In this document: piece by piece, positions 36,653 to 45,742 of the stretch
Layout: every line of letters starts with the position of its first letter
Numbering within the stretch: the stretch's first letter is position 1
From: JADHUC01 sp964623055
GTDB lineage: Bacteria > Planctomycetota > Planctomycetia > Pirellulales > Pirellulaceae
NCBI GenBank assembly: GCA_964623055.1
Contig: CAZURK010000035.1
Span: 8,046-72,045, forward strand
Length of the DNA: 64,000 nt
Direction of reading: 5' to 3'
The notes under the pieces: model-generated
What the model saw: the letters and a program-made list of their open reading frames with translations, nothing else
Database searches by the model: none
What the model was told of the DNA's origin: nothing
Position numbers and translations under genes: made by a program

Positions 36653-38937
36653 AGGGCGCTATGAACCTGACCCAGTTCTCTAATCTGCTGCGTGAAGTTC
36701 GCCTTCGTCGAGCCAGCGACGTCGTTTACCGTCTGTACCGCGGCGCGCTGAAGCGGACTGGAGTGCTACGGCGGCAGTTCCCAGCGGTTCGACCGTGCGA
36801 GCAGGATTTTTTGGACGCCCTGGAGCCTGGTGTTGCCGCGAACATGGGGCAATTCGTCGAGCATCTCGAGCAGCGCCCGCGGCCATGTTTCTACTTCGAA
36901 TCCGCCACGGTCGAGGCGGTTCCAGCAGATCTTCGGCAGACCGAGATTCAGAACAGCCCGATGCTCCAATCGGCGAGCCGCGTTCGACAACGGCGTTTTT
37001 CATCCTTCGCCGGTCCCGAGGTTCGGTTCGACGGTCAGGTCGACTGGCTGCACTGCATGAACGGGGATGGGCGTTGGCCAACGCGGCATTGGACACAAAT
37101 CGACTACCGTGGCTACCCTGAACTTGGCGACGTCAAGGCGTGCTGGGAATGGAACCGGCACCACTCGTTCGTCACCCTCGGCCGAGCGTATCGGCACACT
37201 GGCGACGAACGCTATGTGGACGAATTCGTATCGCTGTCGGAGACGTGGTGCCGCCAGAATCCGCCCGAAGTCGGCATCAACTACACGTCAAACCTGGAAA
37301 TCGGTTTGAGAATCGTCTCGTGGCTGTGGGCACATCACCTGATGTCCCCGTCGCCGCATTACACGGAGGAAGCACGCGGGCGTCTGCATCTTTTCCTCTT
37401 CTATATGGCCCGCCATCTGGCTAAGAATTTGACCTGCACTGTCTTCACGGGCCGCAACAACCATCTGATCGGTGATTCCTCGTGCTTGGCGGTCTGGTGT
37501 ATTCTCTATCCGGAGGTCAAATCGTCGCGTCGGTGGCTGGAGCGATCTCTGCGAGTTCTCTGGCAATCGCTTGAGGAACAGGTCTATCCCGATGGAATGC
37601 ACTTCGAGCTATCGTTCGGCTACCACCAGTTCGTAATGGAGTTCGTGCTGCAGGTCGTCTTGCTGCTACGCAAACAAGATCAAGGCGTCCCTCCGTCGGT
37701 GATGACACGACTCGAGTCGATGTGTGACGCCTTGGCACGTGTCGTGCAGCCCAATGGAGAGCCGCCAAATTTCAACGATAACGACGACGGCTTCGTTTGG
37801 GCTTTGCACGATAGCCCGCGCCAGCGAGTAGCCTCGCTTCTGCAGCTTGGCGCCAAGCTATTCGAGCGTCCAGATTTGTGGCCACGACAAGGCAGCGCAG
37901 CCACGGAAACGACGTATTGGCTACTCGGGCGCGATCACTGCCAGCAGCCAACCAACGGAAACAACGATCGCCCAGAGACCGTAGGTTGTTTCCCAAACGC
38001 CGGAATCTATGTACTTCGGTCGCACGATAGCCAACACTCGCACTACGCGATGATCAACAATCATCCGGATCCGTTTCCCAACTCAGGACATAACCACGCT
38101 TCGTTGTTGCAGTTGTTGCTGTGGGTCGAGGGGGCGCCAGTCTTGATCGATGGCGGCACCTACCGCTACGGAAGTGACGACGGGTTTCGAAACACGCTGC
38201 GTGGAACGCACGCTCACAACACCGTTGTAGTCGACGGTCGCGACCAGGCGTTGCCGATTCGAGACTTCGGTTGGCTCTCCAAACTGCGACCCGTGAAAAC
38301 CCTCTGCCAGGACTCAGAGCACGCCGTCGTTTTCGATGGCGTACATGACAGCTATGCACATCTGGCTCAGCCCGTTCGGCACCGCCGATCGCTTGTCTGG
38401 ATCAAGGACCCATGCGTTTGGATCGTACGCGATGAACTGACCGGGGCCGGTTCACACGAGTTTCGCCAGATGTGGCATTTCCCGGGAGACATTGAGGTCG
38501 AGAAACTCGGCAACGGGGCAGTACAGGTAAGAAGCCCAACTGGGGTAACGGTCGGCATCCAATGCCTGGCCGAACATGACGATCGACTTGAGGTTGAACG
38601 CGGTAGCAAAGAAAACAAGTGGTCGTGGGAGAGCCCCCGCTACGGTGTAGTGAGGCCTCGCACGTCACTGTCTGTGATATGGACCGATGTAACGCCGACT
38701 TCTCGCGTGACGGCCTTCTATCCCATTTCCACTGCACCAGTGGGAGAACTTCCCATCGAACGCGCCGGGAAGAACCAGCTATCTCTTTGGGACGACGATT
38801 TTGTATTGGATTTTGGCCGCGCTATCGCAAACTGCACCGCTAGCAAAGCCTCTTCCACCCGGTCTGGTCACACTTACTGTCCGGTTTCACTGGCGAATCG
38901 TGTCACGGTTGCCGATGTCGAAGGTAAATCCCCGTAA
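36649..38937 (+). CDS. Heparinase II/III family protein (second copy)
   Basis: 762 residues from the ATG at 36649 (ATGA overlap with the GT4 stop); ATG at 36661 is an alternative. Toroid motifs: VGINYTSNLEIGLRIVSWLW, VFTGRNNHLIGDSSCLAVWC, PDGMHFELSFGYHQFVMEFV. Beta-sandwich signature: GHNHASLLQLLLWVEGAPVL, IDGGTYRYG, RGTHAHNTVVVDGRDQ. No signal peptide. It belongs to a different subgroup from 22781-24862. Its place between a glycosyltransferase and an aminotransferase, with no export signal, suggests a biosynthetic role such as epimerisation or chain trimming rather than nutrition. Confidence 0.87.
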   Translation: MKGAMNLTQFSNLLREVRLRRASDVVYRLYRGALKRTGVLRRQFPAVRPCEQDFLDALEPGVAANMGQFVEHLEQRPRPCFYFESATVEAVPADLRQTEIQNSPMLQSASRVRQRRFSSFAGPEVRFDGQVDWLHCMNGDGRWPTRHWTQIDYRGYPELGDVKACWEWNRHHSFVTLGRAYRHTGDERYVDEFVSLSETWCRQNPPEVGINYTSNLEIGLRIVSWLWAHHLMSPSPHYTEEARGRLHLFLFYMARHLAKNLTCTVFTGRNNHLIGDSSCLAVWCILYPEVKSSRRWLERSLRVLWQSLEEQVYPDGMHFELSFGYHQFVMEFVLQVVLLLRKQDQGVPPSVMTRLESMCDALARVVQPNGEPPNFNDNDDGFVWALHDSPRQRVASLLQLGAKLFERPDLWPRQGSAATETTYWLLGRDHCQQPTNGNNDRPETVGCFPNAGIYVLRSHDSQHSHYAMINNHPDPFPNSGHNHASLLQLLLWVEGAPVLIDGGTYRYGSDDGFRNTLRGTHAHNTVVVDGRDQALPIRDFGWLSKLRPVKTLCQDSEHAVVFDGVHDSYAHLAQPVRHRRSLVWIKDPCVWIVRDELTGAGSHEFRQMWHFPGDIEVEKLGNGAVQVRSPTGVTVGIQCLAEHDDRLEVERGSKENKWSWESPRYGVVRPRTSLSVIWTDVTPTSRVTAFYPISTAPVGELPIERAGKNQLSLWDDDFVLDFGRAIANCTASKASSTRSGHTYCPVSLANRVTVADVEGKSP

Positions 38938-39014
38938 GATGTAACGAAAGTACCGGTCAGGTCGACCTCTCAGGCTTGCACCATGACCTTCACACGACAA
39001 CCGTAGAGATCGCG

Positions 39015-40211
39015 ATGAGGCCAGAGTTTCTCCCATTCTCTTCCCCGACCATCGGTGAGGAAGAAATCGAAGAGGTCGTAGACACGCTGCGCTCGAATTG
39101 GCTGACGACAGGCCCCAAGACAAAACGGTTCGAGCAGCAGTTTGCATCCTACACGCACGCCAGGGACGCGTTGGCGCTCTCTTCGTGCACAGCCGGCTTG
39201 CACCTTGCCCTGATCTGTTTGGGCGTCAAACCGGGTGACGAGGTCATCACCACACCGCTGACATTCGCGGCCACGGCCAACGTGATTGAACATGTTGGCG
39301 CAACTCCGGTGCTGGCCGACATCGATCCCTTGACGTTGAACATGGATCCAACACAGGTCGAGCGTGCCGTAACCCCACGCACGAAGGTCATACTCCCGGT
39401 CCACTATGCAGGCCATCCGGCCGATCTTGATGCTTTGGGCGAGATTGCGGCGAGACACGGCCTAGCGGTACTGGAGGACGCGGCTCACGCCGTCGGGGCC
39501 ACTTACAAAGGGCGTCCAATCGGATCTGGCGACAACCCAACGTCGTTCAGTTTCTACGCCACGAAGAACCTGACCACGGCCGAAGGAGGCATGCTCACCG
39601 CTGGCGAGCAGTTGCTCGAACGGGCCCGCGTGCTGAGTTTGCACGGTCTGAGTCGCGACGCGTGGAAACGTTTCCAGCGCCCCGGAGACTGGGTCTACGA
39701 CGTTTGCGAGCCGGGTTTCAAGTACAACATGACCGACTTGCAGGCATCCCTTGGCATTTGGCAATTGAAGAAGCTCGCCGCATTCCAGGAACGACGCAAA
39801 GATATCGTCGACCAATACAACCAAGCTTTCTGTGGGATCCCCGAATTGGAGACTCCCGTCTCCCGTCCGGAGGTCGATCACGCCTGGCAACTGTACGTCT
39901 TGCGTTTAAACACTAGCGCACTGTCGATCGGGCGCGGCGAGTTCATCCGAGTGCTGAAGACGCATCAGATCGGCACGTCTGTGCATTTCGTGCCGATTCA
40001 TATGCACCCGTTCTACCGGGAGAAGTACGGCCATCAGCCAGGGGATTTCCCCGTGGCTCACGACAATTATCAACGCATGCTGAGCCTTCCCCTTCACGCC
40101 GGGCTTACGGATCAAGATGTCGCGGACGTGATCGAAGCAGTAGGGGCGGTGGTGGAGCGGTACCGGAAGCACACAATCACGGGCCGATACCGGGAAAAGC
40201 TCGCGGCTTGA
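39015..40211 (+). CDS. DegT/DnrJ/EryC1/StrS sugar aminotransferase
   Basis: 398 residues from the ATG at 39015; a TTG at 38976 is open but the domain starts at RPEFLPFSSPTIGEEEIEEV. PLP-enzyme motifs: ALSSCTAGLHLAL, GDEVITTPLTFAATANV, LEDAAHAVGATYKG, the PLP lysine in SFYATKNLTTAEGGM (Lys about 189), and FKYNMTDLQASLG. It transaminates a keto-sugar nucleotide, probably the 4-keto-6-deoxy type (WecE/PseC-like). Its amino-sugar product may be the target of the formyltransferase upstream. Last gene of the EPS locus; ends KLAA, like the ssrA tag. Confidence 0.92.
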   Translation: MRPEFLPFSSPTIGEEEIEEVVDTLRSNWLTTGPKTKRFEQQFASYTHARDALALSSCTAGLHLALICLGVKPGDEVITTPLTFAATANVIEHVGATPVLADIDPLTLNMDPTQVERAVTPRTKVILPVHYAGHPADLDALGEIAARHGLAVLEDAAHAVGATYKGRPIGSGDNPTSFSFYATKNLTTAEGGMLTAGEQLLERARVLSLHGLSRDAWKRFQRPGDWVYDVCEPGFKYNMTDLQASLGIWQLKKLAAFQERRKDIVDQYNQAFCGIPELETPVSRPEVDHAWQLYVLRLNTSALSIGRGEFIRVLKTHQIGTSVHFVPIHMHPFYREKYGHQPGDFPVAHDNYQRMLSLPLHAGLTDQDVADVIEAVGAVVERYRKHTITGRYREKLAA

Positions 40212-40543
40212 TTTCGGCCGGCTCCCATCCCACCGGCACCGAAAACTCCCACCAGCCTGGCTCGCCCGCCGGGCTACGGCGCTTGACATTCCATTTCCAA
40301 CTGTATGTCTGGCGTTTCGGATTGCGTAGAATGGGTATTGGCGTGCCAACAGACCGGGGACCTTTTCCCAAGTTCATTGGCTGCTAGCATTTGCCACACC
40401 GTGATCGCAACCGTCGATGCGACGTGTGGTGCTAGCACTCGGCAACGCCCGATTGACCGTGTCTATTTCTTTTCATTACTTCCTGTTCACCCAAGGAACC
40501 GGCTCAGGCGATTAACTATTACAGCGATCCGAGGAGGTTGCCA
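40212..40543. promoter_or_regulatory. Intergenic region between the EPS and T2SS arrays, with stem-loop
   Basis: 332 bp without a gene. It holds a stem-loop at 40382-40437: tgctagca, ccacac and tcgca on the left pair with tgcga, gtgtgg and tgctagca on the right, giving a nested hairpin without a T-run. A weak sigma70-like pair TTGACA (40283-40288) and TATGTC (40304-40309) is 15 bp apart. Immediately before the next start is gaggagg (40531-40537), a strong ribosome binding site six bases from the ATG at 40544. It probably separates two transcription units. Confidence 0.55.
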
Positions 40544-41629
40544 ATGTGCCTTAGAGTACCTGGTTTTCTACTTTCTGCCCTGTTCTCGCTCGGTTTGGTT
40601 ATTGGCTGTTCGCAGCCGGGCCAAACGGAGGTTGGCTCGTCCGAAAATCCCGCGGAGGATACCGAGTCCCTCGATTCGGCGACGGCTTCATCGATTGGCG
40701 AGGCCAAAGTCCGGCCTGTGGAAACCGGCACTCCCAAAGATTCCGGCCAGATTGTTAGCCCAGGGCCGTCGCACGAGGAAGAAAGCTCTGGGGGCAAACC
40801 CTCCGATTCGGTCCCGTTGGACGAAGCCGAATCCGACTCGGATGAACCAGGACGACATAGAGTTCGCATAGCGGATCAACTCGAAGCGTCCGATGCGTTT
40901 TCTCAAGCCTTGCACACGCATGGAGATGCGACAGATTCAAGTCCGGATGAAGGGTCTGTCGCTGACGAGGACGACCCCAACGCGCCGACCTTGCTTACCA
41001 AAGGGGGCAAAGAAGGCTCGCAACACCCGGACGAACCACGGCTGGACAACGGTCGGGCGCCCAACGCGGTCCCAAAACCGCCGGGCGCGATCAAACAATC
41101 CGCAGATGGTGCGACGGAAGGCGGTAGCCAGAACGTGAAGCTCGATATGGGAAGGGGGCCAACTGCGAAAACCACTCCGTCGTCGGTGGACTCGGTCGAG
41201 AAGCCGTCTACGGACCCTGACGCGCACAAACGTGATAGCCGTCCTGACACGAAGGTCGAGGTCGCGCGTCCGGCAAAGGGCGCGACCCGCCCCAGGAAGA
41301 AGCTGGACGACCTTCCGGCTTCCGTCCGGTCCTTGGACAAGGACGGCGATGGACAGATCGGGCTGTACGAATGGCCGCGAGAGAAGATATCTCAGTTCAC
41401 CGATTTGGACGGCGACAAAGACGGATTCCTGACGCCGGAGGAGTTACACGACGGTGCGAAGCGGGCGGCATCGCAGCGGAAAGAGACGCCGGCGACCAAG
41501 AAGGAATCCGCAGACGCGCGATCGTCAGAAGCCTCCGGCGGCGACGGAGTCGACGCTGGTGACAGCGGAGGTGATCGGGAAGCGCAGGTTTCGGAATCGA
41601 ATCCTTCAACCGAGCAGGAAGGGCCGTGA
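40544..41629 (+). CDS. EF-hand lipoprotein heading the secretion operon
   Basis: 361 residues. The ATG at 40544 is fixed by the ribosome binding site gaggagg. A signal peptide (FLLSALFSLGLVIGC) ends in lipobox VIGC, so the mature protein is a lipoprotein. A long, low-complexity acidic and Ser/Pro-rich linker follows (residues about 25-255). Two EF-hand loops, LDKDGDGQIGLYEW and LDGDKDGFLTPEEL (about 265-300), predict calcium binding. The tail is charged. The next gene begins with GTG overlapping its TGA (GTGA). Function unknown; a calcium-sensing periplasmic anchor for the T2SS is only a guess. Confidence 0.82.
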   Translation: MCLRVPGFLLSALFSLGLVIGCSQPGQTEVGSSENPAEDTESLDSATASSIGEAKVRPVETGTPKDSGQIVSPGPSHEEESSGGKPSDSVPLDEAESDSDEPGRHRVRIADQLEASDAFSQALHTHGDATDSSPDEGSVADEDDPNAPTLLTKGGKEGSQHPDEPRLDNGRAPNAVPKPPGAIKQSADGATEGGSQNVKLDMGRGPTAKTTPSSVDSVEKPSTDPDAHKRDSRPDTKVEVARPAKGATRPRKKLDDLPASVRSLDKDGDGQIGLYEWPREKISQFTDLDGDKDGFLTPEELHDGAKRAASQRKETPATKKESADARSSEASGGDGVDAGDSGGDREAQVSESNPSTEQEGP

Positions 41630-42867
41630 GGAGCTTTGGTCAACAAGCCGGTCGAACGGTAGCGATTCTCCTGTCTATTGGACTTGGGAGTTGTGTGCTT
41701 CTTGGCGAAGCATTTGGCCAGGAGCCACCGTTGGCTTCGTTCGACGTGATCAAGCCAGCGGACAATCCATCGCCCAAAGCACTGGAAGAGGGCACCAGCC
41801 CAGAGACCGCCAAGCAGGATACCCCGCGCGGCGAACCTGACGAGCCGACGCTTTCCTTCAATTTTCGTTTTGCGCCGTGGGAAGACGTTCTGAAATTGTT
41901 CGCCCAGGTGGCGGGATTGACGCTGGATCTAACCGAAGTTCCGAAAGGGACATTCAACTACTACGACGCAGGGCGATACACGCCTAACGAGGCGCTCGAT
42001 ATCCTTAATGGATATTTGCTGCAGCGAGGTTACGTCCTGGTTCGCCGCGACAAATTTCTGGTTTGCCTGAACACAGAAAAGGGAATCCCTCCGAACCTGG
42101 TTCCGTTGGTGACCGTCGAGCAATTGCCCGAGCGCGGGAAGAACGAATTGGTGAGCGTCATCTTCTCTTTAGAGAATGCAGATGGGGAGCAAGTGGCAGA
42201 CGGAGTGCGTGAGCTACTGGGCCCCCAAACGAAAGTTGCCGTCTTGCGAGCAACGAACTCGCTGGTAATCACCGATATTGGCAGCAATCTGCGGCTTATC
42301 GATCAATTGCTGAAGCGGGGTGCGTTTCAGCGCGTGACCGAAGGTTCGAGCGAGTCCACGTTTCAGGCGTTTGCATTGCGGCATGTTCGTGCGTCCGAAG
42401 TGGAAGAGGTTGTCCGCAAGTTCTTTGGGCTGCCCTCATCGAAAACGGCGGACGGCGCAGAGGACGGGCAAGCTGTCTCCAACAGCGAGCCATCTGCCAA
42501 CGGCCTGCGAATTACGACGGATTCGCGCACGAATCGCCTTTTCGTCACTGCGCCTCACGCACAAATGACCGTGATCCAACAGATTGTCGAAGCTGTTGAC
42601 GTCGAAGAGGATCCTTCCCAGCAGTCGCCGTATCCGCGTGGTGGTGCGTCGGCAGTACGCATTGTTCCGGCTGGCCGCGGGGACGTGATTATTATTGGCC
42701 GCACCCTGGAGTCGTTGTCCCCTAGAATCAAGGTGAGCACGACGCCAAGCCGGCGCAGTGAATCTGCCGACGTTGTGTCCCCGGAAGTCGAGCCTGCGGG
42801 CGAGGCGGATGACGGCCGATCTGGCACACCGCCATCGCCGTCGGCCCCCGATGGTCGCGACGGATAG
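41626..42867 (+). CDS. Secretin N-domain protein lacking the barrel
   Basis: 413 residues, GTG start overlapping the previous stop. A signal peptide (AILLSIGLGSCVLLGEAFG) precedes an N0/STN-like domain (LSFNFRFAPWEDVLKLFAQV, TFNYYDAGRYTPNEALDILN) and two N1-type Secretin_N modules (VSVIFSLENADGEQVADGVR; FQAFALRHVRASEVEEVVRK). There is no C-terminal secretin barrel. The N0 segment resembles the start of the large secretin at 52773-56629 (YVKTPWKTVLTDVARLLELD). A soluble periplasmic ring or scaffold subunit of the T2SS is likely. Confidence 0.8.
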   Translation: MRSFGQQAGRTVAILLSIGLGSCVLLGEAFGQEPPLASFDVIKPADNPSPKALEEGTSPETAKQDTPRGEPDEPTLSFNFRFAPWEDVLKLFAQVAGLTLDLTEVPKGTFNYYDAGRYTPNEALDILNGYLLQRGYVLVRRDKFLVCLNTEKGIPPNLVPLVTVEQLPERGKNELVSVIFSLENADGEQVADGVRELLGPQTKVAVLRATNSLVITDIGSNLRLIDQLLKRGAFQRVTEGSSESTFQAFALRHVRASEVEEVVRKFFGLPSSKTADGAEDGQAVSNSEPSANGLRITTDSRTNRLFVTAPHAQMTVIQQIVEAVDVEEDPSQQSPYPRGGASAVRIVPAGRGDVIIIGRTLESLSPRIKVSTTPSRRSESADVVSPEVEPAGEADDGRSGTPPSPSAPDGRDG

Positions 42868-42886
42868 TGTAGAAGTCCGGTCTAAG

Positions 42887-44572
42887 ATGCGAATCGACGA
42901 GGTTCTTCTCAAACGTGGCTTGGTTGACCGAGAGCAGTTGGCCATTGCGCAGGAGAAAGCGCACGGTCAACGGATCGATCGGGTAGTGGTCGATCTGGGC
43001 TTTGTGAGCGAGGAGGACGTTCTGCCTGTGCTGGCCGATGAACTCGGGATGCAGCATGTCGATTTGCGAGACTTCCCCATCGACCGCGACCTTCTGGACG
43101 AGTTCCCAACGGCCGCCGTGTTTCGGCATACGCTTCTGCCGCTGGAGCGCCGTCAAGGACGGGTGCTGGTGGCAACCAGCGACCCCTTCGACCTGGATGG
43201 ACTTGACGAACTGGGCTCGCTCAGTGGCCATCAGTTGGAGGCTGTGCTGGCGCGGCGCGACGACATCATTCAACGGATCAAAGAGAACCTGGGGGTTGGT
43301 GGCGATACGATCGACCAACTGGTTGCCCAGACTTCAAATGACGTAGTCGAAGAACCGCACTCGGATTACGCAGACGCGGACGAACTGACCGAGCTTGCAC
43401 AGACGGCATCGGTCGTGCGTCTGGTGAACGAGTTGCTGGTCGAGGCGCTCCAGCAAAACGCCAGCGACATCCACATCGAGCCTCAAGAGCGTGGACTAAC
43501 CATCCGCTATCGCATTGATGGAATGTTGTGGGTCCAGCCCGTGCCTTCGGAAATCCGGCAGTTCTACGCCGCGATTGTAACGCGGCTGAAAATCATGGCG
43601 CGGCTGAATATCGCAGAAAAACGCCTGCCACAGGACGGCCGCATGAAGCTGCGCGTCGCTGGCCGCGAGATCGATGTCCGTGTTTCGATCCTCCCAGCGA
43701 TATACGGCGAGGGCATCGTGCTGCGTCTGCTGGACAAAGCACGCATGGTGTTCGATCTCAATGACCTTGGAATGCCGCCGGATTTGGCTGGCAGATTCCG
43801 CCAACTGATCTCCGTCCCGTATGGCATCGTATTGGTCACCGGGCCAACCGGACACGGAAAGACAACAACCCTGTATAGCGCGATCAACGAAATCGAAGAC
43901 ACCGCGACCAAGATCATTACGGTCGAGGACCCCGTCGAATACCAGACGGACGGTATCACCCAGATCCAGGTCCATACGAGGATCGGATTGACGTTTGCAT
44001 CCGGGTTGCGCAGCATTCTGCGTCATGATCCGGATGTGATTCTGATTGGTGAGATTCGCGATCGGGAAACAGCCGAAATCGCCATTCAGTCTGCGCTGAC
44101 TGGGCATCTGGTATTCAGCACTTTGCACAGCAACGATGCAGCCGGGGCTTTCACGCGGTTGATCGACATGGGCATCGAGCCATATCTGGTCGCCAGCAGC
44201 GTGGTGGGCGTCTTGGCCCAACGGCTTGTGCGAGTGCTTTGTCCCGAATGCAAACAGGAGTATTCTCCGCAACCGCAAGACATCCCGGAGGATTATCCCC
44301 AGCCCCATCCACGGAGTCTGTGGAGACCTTCGGGCTGTCGAACGTGTCGGCAGACAGGATTCTGCGGGCGAACGGGGATTTTCGAATTGCTGGCGGCGGA
44401 TATCGAGGCCCGCAGGTTGGTTGTTGAACGTGCCACGTCGGCCCAAATTCGAGAGTACGCCGTTGAGCACGGGCTCGCGACGTTACGCCAATGTGGATGG
44501 CAGAAGGCAACTGGCGGCGTGACCAGCGTCGACGAAGTCCTGCGGATCACCAAGGGAGATCTGATATACTGA
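42887..44572 (+). CDS. gspE: Type II secretion / type IV pilus assembly ATPase GspE
   Basis: 561 residues. The ATG at 42887 lies 19 bp after the previous stop; earlier in-frame starts overlap that gene. T2SSE N-terminal domain (LLKRGLVDREQLAIAQEKAH), then the ATPase core with Walker A GPTGHGKTTTLYS (about 318-330), Asp box ITVEDPVEY, Walker B ILIGEIRDRETAE, His box TLHSNDAAGAF, and a four-cysteine zinc motif CPEC ... CRTC (about 453-487). The cytosolic hexamer powers pseudopilus assembly. The serine of the usual GSGKT is a histidine here, which is tolerated in the family. Confidence 0.96.
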   Translation: MRIDEVLLKRGLVDREQLAIAQEKAHGQRIDRVVVDLGFVSEEDVLPVLADELGMQHVDLRDFPIDRDLLDEFPTAAVFRHTLLPLERRQGRVLVATSDPFDLDGLDELGSLSGHQLEAVLARRDDIIQRIKENLGVGGDTIDQLVAQTSNDVVEEPHSDYADADELTELAQTASVVRLVNELLVEALQQNASDIHIEPQERGLTIRYRIDGMLWVQPVPSEIRQFYAAIVTRLKIMARLNIAEKRLPQDGRMKLRVAGREIDVRVSILPAIYGEGIVLRLLDKARMVFDLNDLGMPPDLAGRFRQLISVPYGIVLVTGPTGHGKTTTLYSAINEIEDTATKIITVEDPVEYQTDGITQIQVHTRIGLTFASGLRSILRHDPDVILIGEIRDRETAEIAIQSALTGHLVFSTLHSNDAAGAFTRLIDMGIEPYLVASSVVGVLAQRLVRVLCPECKQEYSPQPQDIPEDYPQPHPRSLWRPSGCRTCRQTGFCGRTGIFELLAADIEARRLVVERATSAQIREYAVEHGLATLRQCGWQKATGGVTSVDEVLRITKGDLIY

Positions 44573-44759
44573 AGGCGTTAGTACCGCGTCAAATCGAAAA
44601 TGACGGGTAGGCCGGAACAAGTCCGCGCAGTTCCGGCGTCTCGGTGCATACGTGCCGGAACTGCGCGGACTTGTTCCGGCCTACGCATTTGCCCGTCAAA
44701 CGTGATTGCATAGCGGCTGTGCGCGGGGCCATGCCGCACGGTGTCGGAGAAACCCGATC
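44573..44759. repeat. Nested palindromic element (family C) between gspE and gspF
   Basis: Perfect 31-nt inverted arms at 44607-44637 and 44654-44684 (core ggaacaagtccgcgcagttc), flanked by outer tgacggg at 44601 and cccgtca at 44692. The transcript would form a very stable hairpin within the operon, which could protect or attenuate mRNA. It has no T-run. Confidence 0.92.
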
Positions 44760-45279
44760 ATGCCGGACTACGAGTTTGTGGCTCTGCAGTCCTCCGGCCA
44801 ACAGGTAACGGGCGTTCAGTCGGGCGCCAGCGAGCAAGAGGTCTTGNNNNNNNNNNNNNNNNNNNNNNNNNNNNNNNNNNNNNNNNNNNNNNNNNNNNNN
44901 NNNNNNNNNNNNNNNNNNNNNNNNNNNNNNNNNNNNNNNNNNNNNNAGAGACGCCAGCGGCAGCCGCGTGCTGAGCGAGGCGATAGCGGCCGCGTCGGAA
45001 AACATCGCCTCGGGCAGATCTTTGACCGAGCCGCTAAGGGCCAGCGGCCAGTTCCCGGAGGAAATAGTGGAGATGATCGCGGTCGGAGCGGACGCAAACA
45101 ATCTGGAACAAGTCTTGATCGACATTGCCGATGGCCTGGAACGTGACACACAACGGCGGCTTGACTTGTACGTACGGCTGCTGGAACCTGCCATGCTGTT
45201 GGTCATCGCCGCCCTGATTCTGTTCGTCGTCGTGGGACTGTTGCTGCCGATTCTCAAGAGTTCCAGCATTCTTGTCTGA
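44760..45279 (+). CDS. gspF: Inner-membrane platform protein GspF, mostly hidden in a scaffold gap
   Basis: The N-terminus (44760-44846) reads MPDYEFVALQSSGQQVTGVQ, typical of GspF/PilC. The C-terminus (44947-45279, a different register because the N count is arbitrary) reads RVLSEAIAAASENIASGRSL, then LLEPAMLLVIAALILFVVVG and LPILKSSSILV. The family is about 400 residues, so roughly 250-270 residues are missing. GspF anchors the ATPase and pseudopilus in the inner membrane. The gene is probably whole in the organism. Confidence 0.88.
44847..44946. other. Scaffold gap (100 N) inside gspF
   Basis: Placeholder of exactly 100 N. The reading frame changes across it, and about 750-800 bp of gspF should lie here, judged from the family's length. 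Confidence 0.95.
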
Positions 45280-45295
45280 AGGAGGAAGCCGAAGG

Positions 45296-45742
45296 ATGCG
45301 CGCTCGACGAATTCCGCGAATGGGATTCACGCTGATGGAGGTCCTGCTCGTGCTCGGCATCTTGCTCGTGCTGGCCGCCATCGCGGTGCCGAACTACCTC
45401 GCGTATCAGCGGGAGGGCATGATCGACGCGACGCGTCTCTCGATCGCCGGATTCGAAAGCGCACTCAAGCTGTACGCCGCGGAACACGAGGGAGAGTACC
45501 CGGAGGGCAGTCGGGAGGACGTGGTTCGGATGCTATTGAATCCGGGGGATGGCAAACTTCCGACTAGTCCCTACCTGGAAAGGCCACCCGTCGACGCTTG
45601 GGATCAACGGCTGTTCTACGAGTATCCCAACACGAAGGTCCGCAATGCGAATAGACCAGCCGTCTGGTCTTCTGGGCCAAATCGGCGGAACGAAGACGGC
45701 GGCGGCGACGACATCAACAACTGGGACACCGAGGCACAATGA
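45296..45742 (+). CDS. gspG: Major pseudopilin GspG
   Basis: 148 residues; the ATG at 45296 follows ggaggaagccgaagg. A short leader ends in the prepilin site RMG/FTLMEVLLVLGILLVLA, with the conserved Glu5, then the N-terminal helix and IAVPNYLAY. The C-terminal domain has the GspG pattern (RLFYEYPNTKVRNANRPAVW; ending GGGDDINNWD, the calcium-binding loop). It is the main subunit of the pseudopilus that pushes substrates through the secretin. It overlaps gspH by 4 bp (ATGA). Confidence 0.94.
   Translation: MRARRIPRMGFTLMEVLLVLGILLVLAAIAVPNYLAYQREGMIDATRLSIAGFESALKLYAAEHEGEYPEGSREDVVRMLLNPGDGKLPTSPYLERPPVDAWDQRLFYEYPNTKVRNANRPAVWSSGPNRRNEDGGGDDINNWDTEAQ

Noticed and set aside
43496..44470. Open frame of 324 codons antisense to gspE
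   Set aside because: Shadow of the highly conserved ATPase, with no recognisable domain.
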